A DNA stretch of 64,000 bases from Micromonospora terminaliae (GTDB lineage Bacteria > Actinomycetota > Actinomycetes > Mycobacteriales > Micromonosporaceae). The first letter of the stretch is position 1. Each line of letters opens with the position of its first letter. The stretch covers positions 4,836,001 through 4,900,000 of the forward strand of contig NZ_CP045309.1 of NCBI RefSeq assembly GCF_009671205.1, in the 5' to 3' direction. Below, in pieces: positions 17,949 to 25,650 of the stretch. Under the pieces are notes generated by a model. That model did no database searches and was not told the origin of the DNA. It was given only the letters and a program-made list of their open reading frames with translations. The position numbers and the translations under genes were made by a program.

Positions 17949-17961
17949 AGGGCAGTGGCGC

Positions 17962-18678
17962 TCAGGCCTCGGCCGGAGCCTCGGTCAGGTTCTTCACCAG
18001 CTTCGGGTCGACCGGGACGCCCGGGCCCATCGTGGTGGTGAGGGTGACCTTCTTGAGGTACGTGCCCTTGGCCGCGGACGGCTTCGAGCGGAGCACCTCG
18101 TCCAGCACCGCCGCGTAGTTGTCGACCAGCTGGGACTCGGAGAACGAGGCCTTGCCGATGATCAGGTGGAGGTTGGAGTGCTTGTCCACCCGGAAGGTGA
18201 TCTTGCCACCCTTGATGTCGGCGACAGCCTTGGTGACGTCCATGGTCACGGTGCCGGTCTTCGGGTTCGGCATGAGGCCGCGCGGGCCCAGGATCCGCGC
18301 GATCCGGCCGATCTTGGCCATCTGGTCCGGGGTGGCGATCGCCGCGTCGAAGTCCAGCCAACCGCCCTGGATGCGGGCGACCAGCTCGTCGGTGCCCACC
18401 TCGTCCGCACCCGCGGCGGCGGCCTCTTCGGCCTTCGCGCCGGCGGCGAAGACGATCACGCGGGCGGTCTTACCGGTGCCGTGCGGCAGGTTGACCGTGC
18501 CGCGGACCATCTGGTCCGCCTTGCGGGGGTCGACGCCGAGGCGCATCGCGACCTCGACCGTGGCGTCGAACTTGACGTTGGTGGTCTCCTTGGCCAGCTT
18601 GACGGCCTCGGCGGGAGAGTAGAGCTTCGACCGGTCGATGACCTCGGCGGCCTTGCGGTAGCTCTTGCTGCGCTGCAT
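17962..18678 (-). CDS. rplA: 50S ribosomal protein L1
   Basis: A 238-residue protein of the L1 stalk next to the E site, and in many bacteria a repressor of rplK-rplA. It starts [20 protein letters not shown] and contains [18 protein letters not shown] and the L1 signature [17 protein letters not shown]. The ATG at 18678 is chosen over an upstream in-frame start in the intergenic region. It lies 86 nt after rplK. Confidence 0.98.
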   Translation of the reverse strand: MQRSKSYRKAAEVIDRSKLYSPAEAVKLAKETTNVKFDATVEVAMRLGVDPRKADQMVRGTVNLPHGTGKTARVIVFAAGAKAEEAAAAGADEVGTDELVARIQGGWLDFDAAIATPDQMAKIGRIARILGPRGLMPNPKTGTVTMDVTKAVADIKGGKITFRVDKHSNLHLIIGKASFSESQLVDNYAAVLDEVLRSKPSAAKGTYLKKVTLTTTMGPGVPVDPKLVKNLTEAPAEA

Positions 18679-18764
18679 TTCTCGTAACTCCTGTGGTCTA
18701 TGGCGGGCCCGCGTCCTGCGCGGCCCTCCCACGAACTGATCCGGGTGGAGCGGGTCGACCGAGG

Positions 18765-19196
18765 TCAGTCGGCGACGGTCAGGCCCATCGACCGGGCGGT
18801 GCCGGCGATGATCTTCTCAGCCTGGTCGATGTCGTTGGCGTTGAGGTCCGCCATCTTCTTCTCGGCGATCTCGCGCAGCTGGGCGCGGGTCACCGAGCCG
18901 ACCTTCTGGGTGTGCGGGACGCCCGAGCCCTTCTGCACGCCGGCGGCCTTGATCAGCAGCCGGGCGGCGGGCGGGGTCTTCAGCACGAAGGTGAAGGTGC
19001 GGTCCTCGTAGACGCTGATCTCGGCGGGGACGATGTCGCCCCGCTGGGACTCGGTCTGCGCGTTGTAGGACTTGCAGAACTCCATGATGTTCACGCCGTG
19101 CTGGCCGAGGGCGGGGCCGACCGGCGGCGCCGGGGTGGCCTGGCCCGCCGGCAGCTGAAGCGTGAACGTCTTGACGAGCTTCTTCTTCGGAGGCAT
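18765..19196 (-). CDS. rplK: 50S ribosomal protein L11
   Basis: A 143-residue protein that binds the GTPase-associated region of 23S rRNA and is the target site of thiopeptides. The conserved N-terminal [20 protein letters not shown] loop, with its prolines, and the C-terminal [20 protein letters not shown] are present. It is followed by rplA. It is separated from nusG by a strong hairpin, so it probably also has its own promoter. Confidence 0.98.
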   Translation of the reverse strand: MPPKKKLVKTFTLQLPAGQATPAPPVGPALGQHGVNIMEFCKSYNAQTESQRGDIVPAEISVYEDRTFTFVLKTPPAARLLIKAAGVQKGSGVPHTQKVGSVTRAQLREIAEKKMADLNANDIDQAEKIIAGTARSMGLTVAD

Positions 19197-19337
19197 GTCT
19201 CTTCCTGGGGCTTGGAACTGGGATTTTCGCCGGCCCGCGGGCGCGCACGGTCAGCGCGGTGCGGACAGCCGACGTTCTAGGGTAGCGCAGCCTCGTGCCA
19301 CCCATACCGCCGAGGTCCGGCGGACGGCGAAAACGAC

Positions 19338-19373
19338 GCACCGGCGGCCGGCCGGGAAGGCCACCGCCGGTGC
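19338..19373 (-). terminator. nusG terminator
   Basis: A 10-bp perfect outer stem GCACCGGCGG/CCGCCGGTGC with further GGCC/GGCC pairing inside, beginning 10 nt past the nusG stop. Confidence 0.8.
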
Positions 19374-19382
19374 GGACGTACG

Positions 19383-20105
19383 TCAGATCTTGGCGACCTG
19401 GTTGAAGTTGAGCTCGACCGGGGTCTCCCGGCCGAAGATCGACACCAGCACCTTGAGCTTCTGCTGGTCGGCGTTGATCTCGCTGATCGTCGCCGGCAGC
19501 GAGGCGAAGGCGCCGTCGGTGACGGTGACCGAGTCGCCGACCTCGAAGTCGAGGACCTTGACCTCGGGCTTGGCCTTCTTCTGCTCGGTCTCGACCGCCG
19601 GGGCCAGCCACTTGAGCACCTCGTCGAGGCTCAGCGGCGCCGGCCGGTCGGCCCGGTCGGTCGCGCCGACGAAGCCGGTGACCCCCGGGGTGTTCCGGAC
19701 GCAGGAGTAGGACTCGGCGGTCAGCTCCATCCGGACCAAAATGTAGCCCGGGAAGACCTTCGCCTGGACCTGCGACCGCTTGCCGTTCTTGACCTCGACC
19801 TCTTCCCGGGTCGGCACCTCGACCTGGTAGATGAAGTCCTCCATGTCGAGGGAGGTGATCCGGGTCTCGAGGTTGGTCTTGACCTTGTTCTCGTAGCCGG
19901 CGTAGGAGTGCACCACGTACCAGTCGCCGGGGGCGTACCGCAGCTTCTGGCGCAGCTCGGCGACCGGGTCGAAGTCCTCGTCCGGGGCGGGCTCGGTGGT
20001 CGGGAACTCCGGCTCGCTGGCGGCCTCGACCGACTCATCGTTGGCCGCCGTCGCCACCGTGGACTGCTCGTCCGGGGTCTCGGCGGTCTCGTCGTACTCA
20101 GGCAC
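19383..20105 (-). CDS. nusG: Transcription termination/antitermination protein NusG
   Basis: A 240-residue RNA-polymerase-associated factor. An acidic, probably disordered N-terminal extension of about 60 residues precedes the NGN domain ([19 protein letters not shown] and [11 protein letters not shown]), and the KOW domain ([19 protein letters not shown]) is at the C-terminus. Such acidic extensions are usual in actinobacteria. It lies 35 nt downstream of secE. Confidence 0.97.
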   Translation of the reverse strand: MPEYDETAETPDEQSTVATAANDESVEAASEPEFPTTEPAPDEDFDPVAELRQKLRYAPGDWYVVHSYAGYENKVKTNLETRITSLDMEDFIYQVEVPTREEVEVKNGKRSQVQAKVFPGYILVRMELTAESYSCVRNTPGVTGFVGATDRADRPAPLSLDEVLKWLAPAVETEQKKAKPEVKVLDFEVGDSVTVTDGAFASLPATISEINADQQKLKVLVSIFGRETPVELNFNQVAKI

Positions 20106-20140
20106 GCTCGCTCACTTCCGTCACTATCGCTGTCCGCAGG

Positions 20141-20533
20141 TCAGCTGGGGTTGCCGAAGACCCACAGCACCGCCTTCGCGAAGCCGTAGTCCAGGCCGGC
20201 CACGATCGCCAACATGACCGTGACGAAGGTGACCACCACGGCCGTGTAGGTCAGCAGCTCCTTGCGGGTCGGCCAGATGACCTTACGCAGTTCGGCCACG
20301 ACCTCGCGGAAGAAACGCGCGATGCGGGCGAACAGCCCGATCCGCTCGGTGTCCTTCCGGGTCTTCCGGCCCTCGGTCGAATCGGCGCGGGCCCGTTTAC
20401 GGGTGGCGGTGCCGCCCCGCGAGACCGGCTCGTCCGCGTCGGTGGCGTCGTCGTCGGCCACGCCGTCGACGGTCGCGTCGTCGTCCAGACGCTCGTCGCC
20501 GGCGTCCTCGCCGCGCCGCTTGCTCTCGGCCAC
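20141..20533 (-). CDS. secE: Preprotein translocase subunit SecE
   Basis: About 130 residues. A long charged N-terminal region precedes the SecE core: RIARFFREVVAELRKVIWPT, then one membrane helix (TAVVVTFVTVMLAIVAGLDYG). It stabilises SecY in the plasma membrane. The GTG at 20533 is selected because GGAGGGCGAA lies directly upstream. A much longer in-frame reading lacks a ribosome site. Gene order tRNA-Trp, secE, nusG is the actinobacterial standard. Confidence 0.93.
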   Translation of the reverse strand: MAESKRRGEDAGDERLDDDATVDGVADDDATDADEPVSRGGTATRKRARADSTEGRKTRKDTERIGLFARIARFFREVVAELRKVIWPTRKELLTYTAVVVTFVTVMLAIVAGLDYGFAKAVLWVFGNPS

Positions 20534-20747
20534 TTCGCCCTCCGTGCGGGATATCGGGTCGCACGCCGGACGGCGTGCGCGGCGTGTGGTCACGCCGGCC
20601 GGACCAACCGTCCCGCGACGGGCCGCGGCCGGCGGACCGACCGGGAGGGCCCCGAATGCCTCGGAACCAACCCCGCCGATGCCACCACCACGGGCCGGGC
20701 GCCGCCCTGCGGCGGCGCGACCCACGGGAACGGTCAGGCCTGAGGCG

Positions 20748-20820
<73 letters not shown>

Positions 20821-20885
20821 GTGCGGCAACTCACCCCGCCCGGACACAGGGTGCCGAGCAGGGGTCACTTGCCCCACGGCGGACC

Positions 20886-20915
20886 AGTGTACGGGTAGTC
20901 GTGCGACTTTCCCAA
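20886..20915 (-). promoter_or_regulatory. Promoter of tRNA-Trp (and secE-nusG)
   Basis: On the minus strand TTGGGA (20910-20915), an 18-bp spacer and TACACT (20886-20891), about 60 nt upstream of the tRNA 5' end. Confidence 0.5.
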
Positions 20916-20946
20916 CCGGTCCACCCCTCCCAGGTCGAACGGATCC

Positions 20947-21339
20947 TCAGCGGGCTGTCCGGAGGAGCGCCCGAGCCTGCGACAGCACCTTCTCCCCCAG
21001 GCAGGTCGCGGTGATGTCGAGCCTGGTCAGGCCGTCCTCGGTGACCTCCTTGACGACCGCGGAGACCACCACCTCGGTGCCCTCGTCGGTGTCCGGCACG
21101 ACCACCGGCCGGGTGAAGCGGACGTTGAAGTCGACCACCGCGTCCGGCGCGCCGGCCCAGGTGGTGAGCGCCCGGCCGACCAGGGCCATCGTGAACATGC
21201 CGTGAGCGATGACCCCGGGCAGGCCGACCTTGGTGGCGGTGCGGTCGCTCCAGTGGATCGGGTTGAAGTCGCCCGAGGCGCCCGCGTAGCGGACCAGGTC
21301 GGCGCGGGTCACCCGGTACGTCTGGGTGGGCAGTTCCAT
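20947..21339 (-). CDS. MaoC-family dehydratase, HadB-like
   Basis: A 130-residue hot-dog-fold protein. The hydratase signature SGDFNPIHWSD (about residues 22-32) supplies the catalytic Asp and His, followed by PGVIAHGMFTMAL. In mycobacteria the gene in this position (hadB) encodes the catalytic half of the (3R)-hydroxyacyl-ACP dehydratase of FAS-II. The preceding gene at 21344-21790 is the likely partner, with a gap of 4 nt. The acyl substrate here is inferred, since these organisms are not known for mycolic acids. Confidence 0.85.
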   Translation of the reverse strand: MELPTQTYRVTRADLVRYAGASGDFNPIHWSDRTATKVGLPGVIAHGMFTMALVGRALTTWAGAPDAVVDFNVRFTRPVVVPDTDEGTEVVVSAVVKEVTEDGLTRLDITATCLGEKVLSQARALLRTAR

Positions 21340-21343
21340 GTCC

Positions 21344-21790
21344 TCAGGCCTCCCCGCGTACGACGATCTTGGACCAGACCGCGACCACCGGCTCGCCGGC
21401 GACCGTGCTCACGTCGGTGCGGGTGGTCAGGAAGCCGTGCCCGCCCCGGTTGGTGACCTCCTCGATGGTGTTCACGCAGACCAGCTCGTCCCCGGCCACC
21501 ACCGGCCGGGTGTACGCGAAGCGCTGGTCACCGTGCACCACCCGGCTGTAGTCGACACCCAGCGCCGGGTCCTCGACGATCTGCTGGCCGGCGGCCATGG
21601 TCACGATCACCGGGAAGGTCGGCGGGGCCACCACGTCGGGGTGGCCGAGCGCCCGGGCGGCCGCCGGGTCGTGGTGGGCCGGGTCGGTCGCGCCGACGGC
21701 GGTGGCGAACTCACGGATCTTTTCTCGGCCCACCTGGTAGGGGGCGGTCGGCGGATAGGTCCGGCCGACGAAGGACGGGTCCAGGGACAT
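21344..21790 (-). CDS. MaoC-like dehydratase N-terminal family protein, HadA-like
   Basis: A 148-residue protein starting MSLDPSFVGRTYPPTAPYQV, with KIREFATAVG and the TFPVIVTMAAGQQIVEDP region typical of the FAS1-type dehydratase N-domain. It lacks the full Asp-His hydratase signature, as expected for the substrate-binding subunit of a HadAB-type heterodimer. It is directly upstream of the catalytic partner. It follows rpmG after a hairpin, in the same order as rpmG2-hadA-hadB in mycobacteria. Confidence 0.85.
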   Translation of the reverse strand: MSLDPSFVGRTYPPTAPYQVGREKIREFATAVGATDPAHHDPAAARALGHPDVVAPPTFPVIVTMAAGQQIVEDPALGVDYSRVVHGDQRFAYTRPVVAGDELVCVNTIEEVTNRGGHGFLTTRTDVSTVAGEPVVAVWSKIVVRGEA

Positions 21791-21814
21791 GCCGCGAACC
21801 TACACGGAAAGCAC

Positions 21815-21873
21815 GAACGCCGATCCGTACGGTCGGGCGGCTCGGGGGCCGCCGTCCGTGCGGATCGGCGTTC
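21815..21873 (-). terminator. Hairpin between rpmG and the hadA-like gene
   Basis: A 13-bp perfect outer stem GAACGCCGATCCG/CGGATCGGCGTTC enclosing a second GGCGGC/GCCGCC stem, 37 nt past the rpmG stop. Confidence 0.7.
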
Positions 21874-21909
21874 GGAAGCTGGCTGCGGACCGGCCGTGCC
21901 GGCCGCGGG

Positions 21910-22077
21910 TCAGCGGGTCTCGCGGTGGATGGTGTGCTTGCCGTCCCGGGGGCAGAACTTCTTCAGCTCGATGCGGTCCGGGTCGTTGCGGCGGTTCTTG
22001 CGCGTGATGTAGTTGCGCTCCTTGCACTCCACACACGCCAAAGTGATCTTCGGCCGGACATCGGTCGCCTTCGCCAC
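21910..22077 (-). CDS. rpmG: 50S ribosomal protein L33
   Basis: A 55-residue protein starting at a GTG (22077) with GAGGAAGG upstream. The sequence runs [20 protein letters not shown], then [20 protein letters not shown] and [14 protein letters not shown]. The N-terminal CxxC zinc ligands are kept (Cys15, Cys18), but the second pair is CPRD instead of CxxC, leaving only Cys42. It is therefore intermediate between zinc-binding and zinc-free L33 types. Confidence 0.95.
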   Translation of the reverse strand: MAKATDVRPKITLACVECKERNYITRKNRRNDPDRIELKKFCPRDGKHTIHRETR

Positions 22078-22121
22078 GGCGGAGTGCCTTCCTCGCTCAC
22101 GGATAACAACTACGGCGCATC

Positions 22122-22151
22122 AGCCTACGCGCTGACTACGCGAACATGCAA
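22122..22151 (-). promoter_or_regulatory. rpmG promoter
   Basis: On the minus strand TTGCAT (22146-22151), an 18-bp spacer and TAGGCT (22122-22127), giving a leader of about 40 nt. Confidence 0.5.
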
Positions 22152-22154
22152 AGT

Positions 22155-22171
22155 GGGCGCCTGTGGCGCCC
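22155..22171 (-). terminator. tRNA-Met terminator
   Basis: A compact 7-bp hairpin GGGCGCC-TGT-GGCGCCC, 38 nt past the tRNA-Met 3' end. Confidence 0.55.
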
Positions 22172-22208
22172 ATCCCGCCGACCACCGGGCGGGCCCGGAG
22201 GACGAGAG

Positions 22209-22281
22209 TAGCGGTGGCCGGACTTGAACCGGCGACACAGCGATTATGAGCCGCTTGCTCTGCCATCTGAGCTACACCGCC
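22209..22281 (-). tRNA. tRNA-Met (CAT anticodon, elongator type)
   Basis: A 73-nt cloverleaf: acceptor GGCGGTG/CACCGCT (first pair G-U), discriminator A, D arm AGCTCAGATGGCAGAGC, anticodon loop CTCATAA and T arm GCCGGTTCAAGTCCGGC. The acceptor pairs at position 1 and it lacks the GGG/CCC initiator anticodon stem, so elongator Met is the better call. CCA is not encoded. Confidence 0.93.
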
Positions 22282-22306
22282 GTGGCGGGTCCAGCCGGAC
22301 CCTCTG

Positions 22307-22379
22307 AGCCCCCTTACGGAATCGAACCGTAGACCTTCTCCTTACCATGGAGACGCTCTGCCGACTGAGCTAAGGGGGC
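22307..22379 (-). tRNA. tRNA-Thr (GGT anticodon)
   Basis: A 73-nt cloverleaf: acceptor GCCCCCT/AGGGGGC, discriminator T, D arm AGCTCAGTCGGCAGAGC, anticodon GGT in CATGGTAAG, and T arm TACGGTTCGATTCCGTA. CCA is not encoded. It is 25 nt upstream of tRNA-Met, presumably in one transcript. Confidence 0.95.
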
Positions 22380-22475
22380 CTGCCCGATCACCCCGTGGGG
22401 CGCCGCGCAGAGGAAACAGTACACGACCCCGACCCCGAGGTGAAATCGGATCCCCCGTTGCCGCGTCCACGCAGC

Positions 22476-25004
22476 TCAGGGCACGACGCGCAGCCGCGGA
22501 AGCTCGCCCGCCGCGATCGTTTCCGGGTCGACCTGGGCGCCGAACCAGGCCTCCAGCCGCTCGTACGGCAGGGGCCGGCTGAACAGGAAGCCCTGGCCGA
22601 TCTCGCAGCCGATGTCCTGGAGCAGCTCCAGGGTCAGCTCGCTCTCCACACCCTCGGCGACCACCGCCAGCCCGAACTGCTGTGAGAGCGTCACCACGGC
22701 GTTGACGATGGCCAGGTCGCCGGGGTCGGTCGCCATCCCCTGCACGAACGAGCGGTCGACCTTGACCTCGTGCACGGGCAGCCGGCGCAGCTGGGCCAGG
22801 GACGAGTTGCCGGTGCCGAAGTCGTCCACCGAGAGCCGGACGCCGAGGTCACGCAGGCGCTTCAGGGTCGGAATGGGACGTTCGGTGCCGTCGAGCACCC
22901 CGGCCTCGGTGATCTCCAGGGTGAGCCGCTGCGGCGGTACGGCGTACTCCTCGAGCAGATCCCGCACCAGGGCCGGGAAGTGCTGGTCGGTGAGCGTCCG
23001 GGCGGCCAGGTTGACCGAGACGGCGAGCGCCTGCTCGCCGTGGCTCCAGTCCCGGCTGCGCCGCAGGCTCTCCCGCAGCACGAACTCGGTGAGCCGGCCG
23101 AGCTGGCCGGTGTGCTCGGCCACCGCCACGAAGTCGTCCGGGGCCACCGTGCCGTGGGCCGGGTGCTCCCAGCGCGCCAGGCACTCCACGCCGACCAGGC
23201 GCCGGTCCCGCAGGGTGACCTTGGGCTGGAAGTAGACCTCCAGCTCCCGGTCGTCCAGTGCGCGGCGCAGGTCGCCGGCGAGTCCCAGCCGGCGCAGCGA
23301 CCGCGACTCCAGGGCCGGGCTGTAGAGCTGGACGCTGCCCGGGACCGACTTGGCCGCGGTGGCCGCCAGGTCGACCCGCTGGAGCAGGGTCACCGCGTCG
23401 CTGCCGTGGTCGGGGTGCACCGCCACGCCGACCGCGGTGTCCACGTCCAGGGTGAGCGCGTCGAAGACCATCTCGTCGCGGATCTGCTCGCGCAGCTGGC
23501 CGGCCAGCTCCAGCGCCGCCTCGGCGCTCTCCAGGCGCAGCATCACCAGGAACTCGTCGCCACCGGCCCGGCCGACAAGCGCCGAGGAGGGCGCGCAGGC
23601 GCGCAGCCGCTCGGCCACCTCGATGAGCACCTTGTCGCCGGCCGCGTGGCCGAGCGACTCGTTGACCTGGCGCAGCCGGTCGACGTCGAAGAGCAGCAGC
23701 GCCACCACCTCGCCGGGCGCCGCGATCCGGACGGCCTCGGTCACCGCCGCGGTGACCCGCCGGCGGTTGGGCAGCTTGGTCAGCGTGTCGTGCTCGGCGT
23801 CGTGCCGGAGCCGGTCGACGAGGCGGGAGTTCTCCAGGGCGACCGCGGCGTGCGCGGCGACGGTCTCGAAGACCGCGATGTCCGCCGGGGTGAAGTGGTT
23901 GCCGTCGCCGAGCCGGTTGGCCACCTCCAGGGTGCCGATCACCACCGGGCCGGAACGCAGCGGCACGACCACGGCGTCCTTGACCCGCCGCTCCCCCAGC
24001 TCCGCGCGGAACTCGCCGTCGGTGGTCACGCCCCGGCCGACCGCCACCGTACGGCGGGTGTCGCGCACCTTCTCCCGGAGCGCCTGCGGGGTGTGCGCCA
24101 TGTCCAGCAGCCCCGGGTCGTCGACCCGGGCGGTCAGCAGGGTCTCCGGGTGCCGGCCCTGGGCCGGGAGCCAGAGCGTCGCGTACTCGGCCTGCATGAG
24201 GGCGCGGACCCGGCCGAGCAGGGCGTCGGCCAGGGTGCCGCTCTGCCCGCTCTCGACGACGGCGCGGGTCAGCTCGTAGAGGTCGGTCAGGGTGCGGTGC
24301 TGGCGGAAGAACTGGGCATAGGACCGGTAGACGGGCACCAGGCCGGCGCCGAGCGCGGCGAGCAGCAGCAGTGACCAGTAGGTGCTGTCGACCAGGATCA
24401 GCATGATCAGGCCGACCGTCACGTTGATCGCCGCGGTCAGCAGCGCGGTGCGGGCGCTGCGCAGCGCTCCACGGCCGGTCTGCCAGCCGTGCAGCAGGGT
24501 GTGCACGGCGACCACGCTGACGACACTGACGAGCAGCACCATGCTGACGGCGGCGAAGATGCTCACCCAGGTCCGCGGGTCCACGTCGGTCATCGGCGGT
24601 AGCGCCCGCAGGAGCAGCACGGCCAGCGAGGTGCCGGCCGCGGCCCGGGCGACGTTGAACCAGACCTTCGGCGCGGACAGCCGGTGCCGGATGTGCGTGA
24701 TCAGCGTGGCCAGCGTGTAGATGACGACCACGGTCAGCGGAGGCAGGAAATAGAGCGCCAGGACCAGGGGCAGCTCGGTCAGCGTGACGCCCAGCGTCTG
24801 CCTGCGGACGACGAGGCTCAGCAGCGGCAATCCCGCTGCGATCATGAGGACCAGGAAGAGCGCCGCCTGCGGCCAGTCACCGAAGGGGCGGTCGGCGAGC
24901 AGGCCGGTCACCGTGGCGCAGGCGACGGCTACCAGAGCCATCGGCGCCGTGATGATCCAGGCGTCCTCAGACGACCTGCGCCGTGGCTGGCCGCGACCGA
25001 TCAT
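22476..25004 (-). CDS. Membrane GAF-GGDEF-EAL cyclic-di-GMP protein
   Basis: 842 residues. Seven or so membrane helices occupy about residues 15-195 (MASE-like). A GAF-type sensor follows (about 220-385), then a GGDEF diguanylate cyclase domain with intact AGGDEF and no obvious RxxD inhibitory site just upstream. The EAL phosphodiesterase domain (about 575-820) has ECLARW in the EAL position, NLAARTL, DDFGTG, KVDRSF, EGVE and QGFLFSRPL, so most catalytic residues are kept. It probably makes or degrades c-di-GMP in response to a signal. The start at 25004 has a GAAGGAG Shine-Dalgarno. Confidence 0.9.
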   Translation of the reverse strand: MIGRGQPRRRSSEDAWIITAPMALVAVACATVTGLLADRPFGDWPQAALFLVLMIAAGLPLLSLVVRRQTLGVTLTELPLVLALYFLPPLTVVVIYTLATLITHIRHRLSAPKVWFNVARAAAGTSLAVLLLRALPPMTDVDPRTWVSIFAAVSMVLLVSVVSVVAVHTLLHGWQTGRGALRSARTALLTAAINVTVGLIMLILVDSTYWSLLLLAALGAGLVPVYRSYAQFFRQHRTLTDLYELTRAVVESGQSGTLADALLGRVRALMQAEYATLWLPAQGRHPETLLTARVDDPGLLDMAHTPQALREKVRDTRRTVAVGRGVTTDGEFRAELGERRVKDAVVVPLRSGPVVIGTLEVANRLGDGNHFTPADIAVFETVAAHAAVALENSRLVDRLRHDAEHDTLTKLPNRRRVTAAVTEAVRIAAPGEVVALLLFDVDRLRQVNESLGHAAGDKVLIEVAERLRACAPSSALVGRAGGDEFLVMLRLESAEAALELAGQLREQIRDEMVFDALTLDVDTAVGVAVHPDHGSDAVTLLQRVDLAATAAKSVPGSVQLYSPALESRSLRRLGLAGDLRRALDDRELEVYFQPKVTLRDRRLVGVECLARWEHPAHGTVAPDDFVAVAEHTGQLGRLTEFVLRESLRRSRDWSHGEQALAVSVNLAARTLTDQHFPALVRDLLEEYAVPPQRLTLEITEAGVLDGTERPIPTLKRLRDLGVRLSVDDFGTGNSSLAQLRRLPVHEVKVDRSFVQGMATDPGDLAIVNAVVTLSQQFGLAVVAEGVESELTLELLQDIGCEIGQGFLFSRPLPYERLEAWFGAQVDPETIAAGELPRLRVVP

Positions 25005-25049
25005 GCCGCTCCTTCTCGTTGGCGGCGCACCGTCCCGTCACCGGCACGA

Positions 25050-25094
25050 GTCGATCTCCGGCTGGCGCGACGCTCGTGTCAACCGGAGATCGAC
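25050..25094 (-). terminator. 12-bp hairpin between secreted peptide and GGDEF gene
   Basis: Perfect arms GTCGATCTCCGG/CCGGAGATCGAC with a 21-nt loop, 22 nt past the peptide stop and 46 nt before the GGDEF-EAL start. There is no T-run. It could be a terminator, an attenuator or an operator. Confidence 0.5.
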
Positions 25095-25116
25095 AAGGGT
25101 AGACCGGATGCTCCGG

Positions 25117-25248
25117 TCACTGCCAGATGAGGTCCTGGGTCTGCGCGGCCCCCGTGTTGCCATCGAAGTCGAAACCGCCGACACCACCGACGAGGGCGGC
25201 GAGAAGGAAAAGTGAGCCAAGCAGCCGGCCCAACCTTCGACCAGACAT
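25117..25248 (-). CDS. 43-residue putative secreted peptide
   Basis: It starts MSGRRLGRLLGSLFLLAALV, a positively charged n-region plus hydrophobic core like a signal peptide. The end is GGVGGFDFDGNTGAAQTQDL then IWQ. A GGAG Shine-Dalgarno lies 8 nt upstream of the ATG at 25248. I do not recognise the family. It is on the same strand as, and 112 nt upstream of, the GGDEF-EAL gene, with a hairpin between them. A predicted mature peptide of about 20 residues would be acidic and end in an aromatic-Gln pair. Confidence 0.6.
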   Translation of the reverse strand: MSGRRLGRLLGSLFLLAALVGGVGGFDFDGNTGAAQTQDLIWQ

Positions 25249-25650
25249 GATTGCTCCTGTCGAGAGAGTTTCAGCGATGGTGGAGGTTCCACGATCGTGC
25301 CACACGGGGGGCGGGCGCAAAAGCGGTGGAGGGGCCCCGTCGGCGCGGCAGACAGGGAAATCATCCGTTCGACCGGCGCGGCCGCCTCTCCGGCCCAGCA
25401 TGCCGTCACGATCGGTCCCGGGCCTGCTACGGAAGGCGCGTACAACGACTTCCCGGTTAAACCGCGCGTAAGAGCAGATTCGCCTACCAGCCATGCTGAT
25501 CAAGAATCTTGACCACAATGGACGGCGAAGCGGGCGTTGCGGCGGCCCCGTCGAACAGACTCCACCATCATCGATGCCCGGGCAAGAGGCTCGGCCTGTC
25601 CGATTCGCGCGCCCGGGGTCGGGTTCCCGCGGGCCGCGGCGGCTTCCGGA
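25249..25650. other. Spacer upstream of the secreted peptide (402 bp)
   Basis: No gene seen. The part around 25440-25510 is less GC-rich than its surroundings and includes GGTTTAACC on the minus strand, so it may hold the promoter of the peptide gene. I found no pair of boxes good enough to name. Confidence 0.5.
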
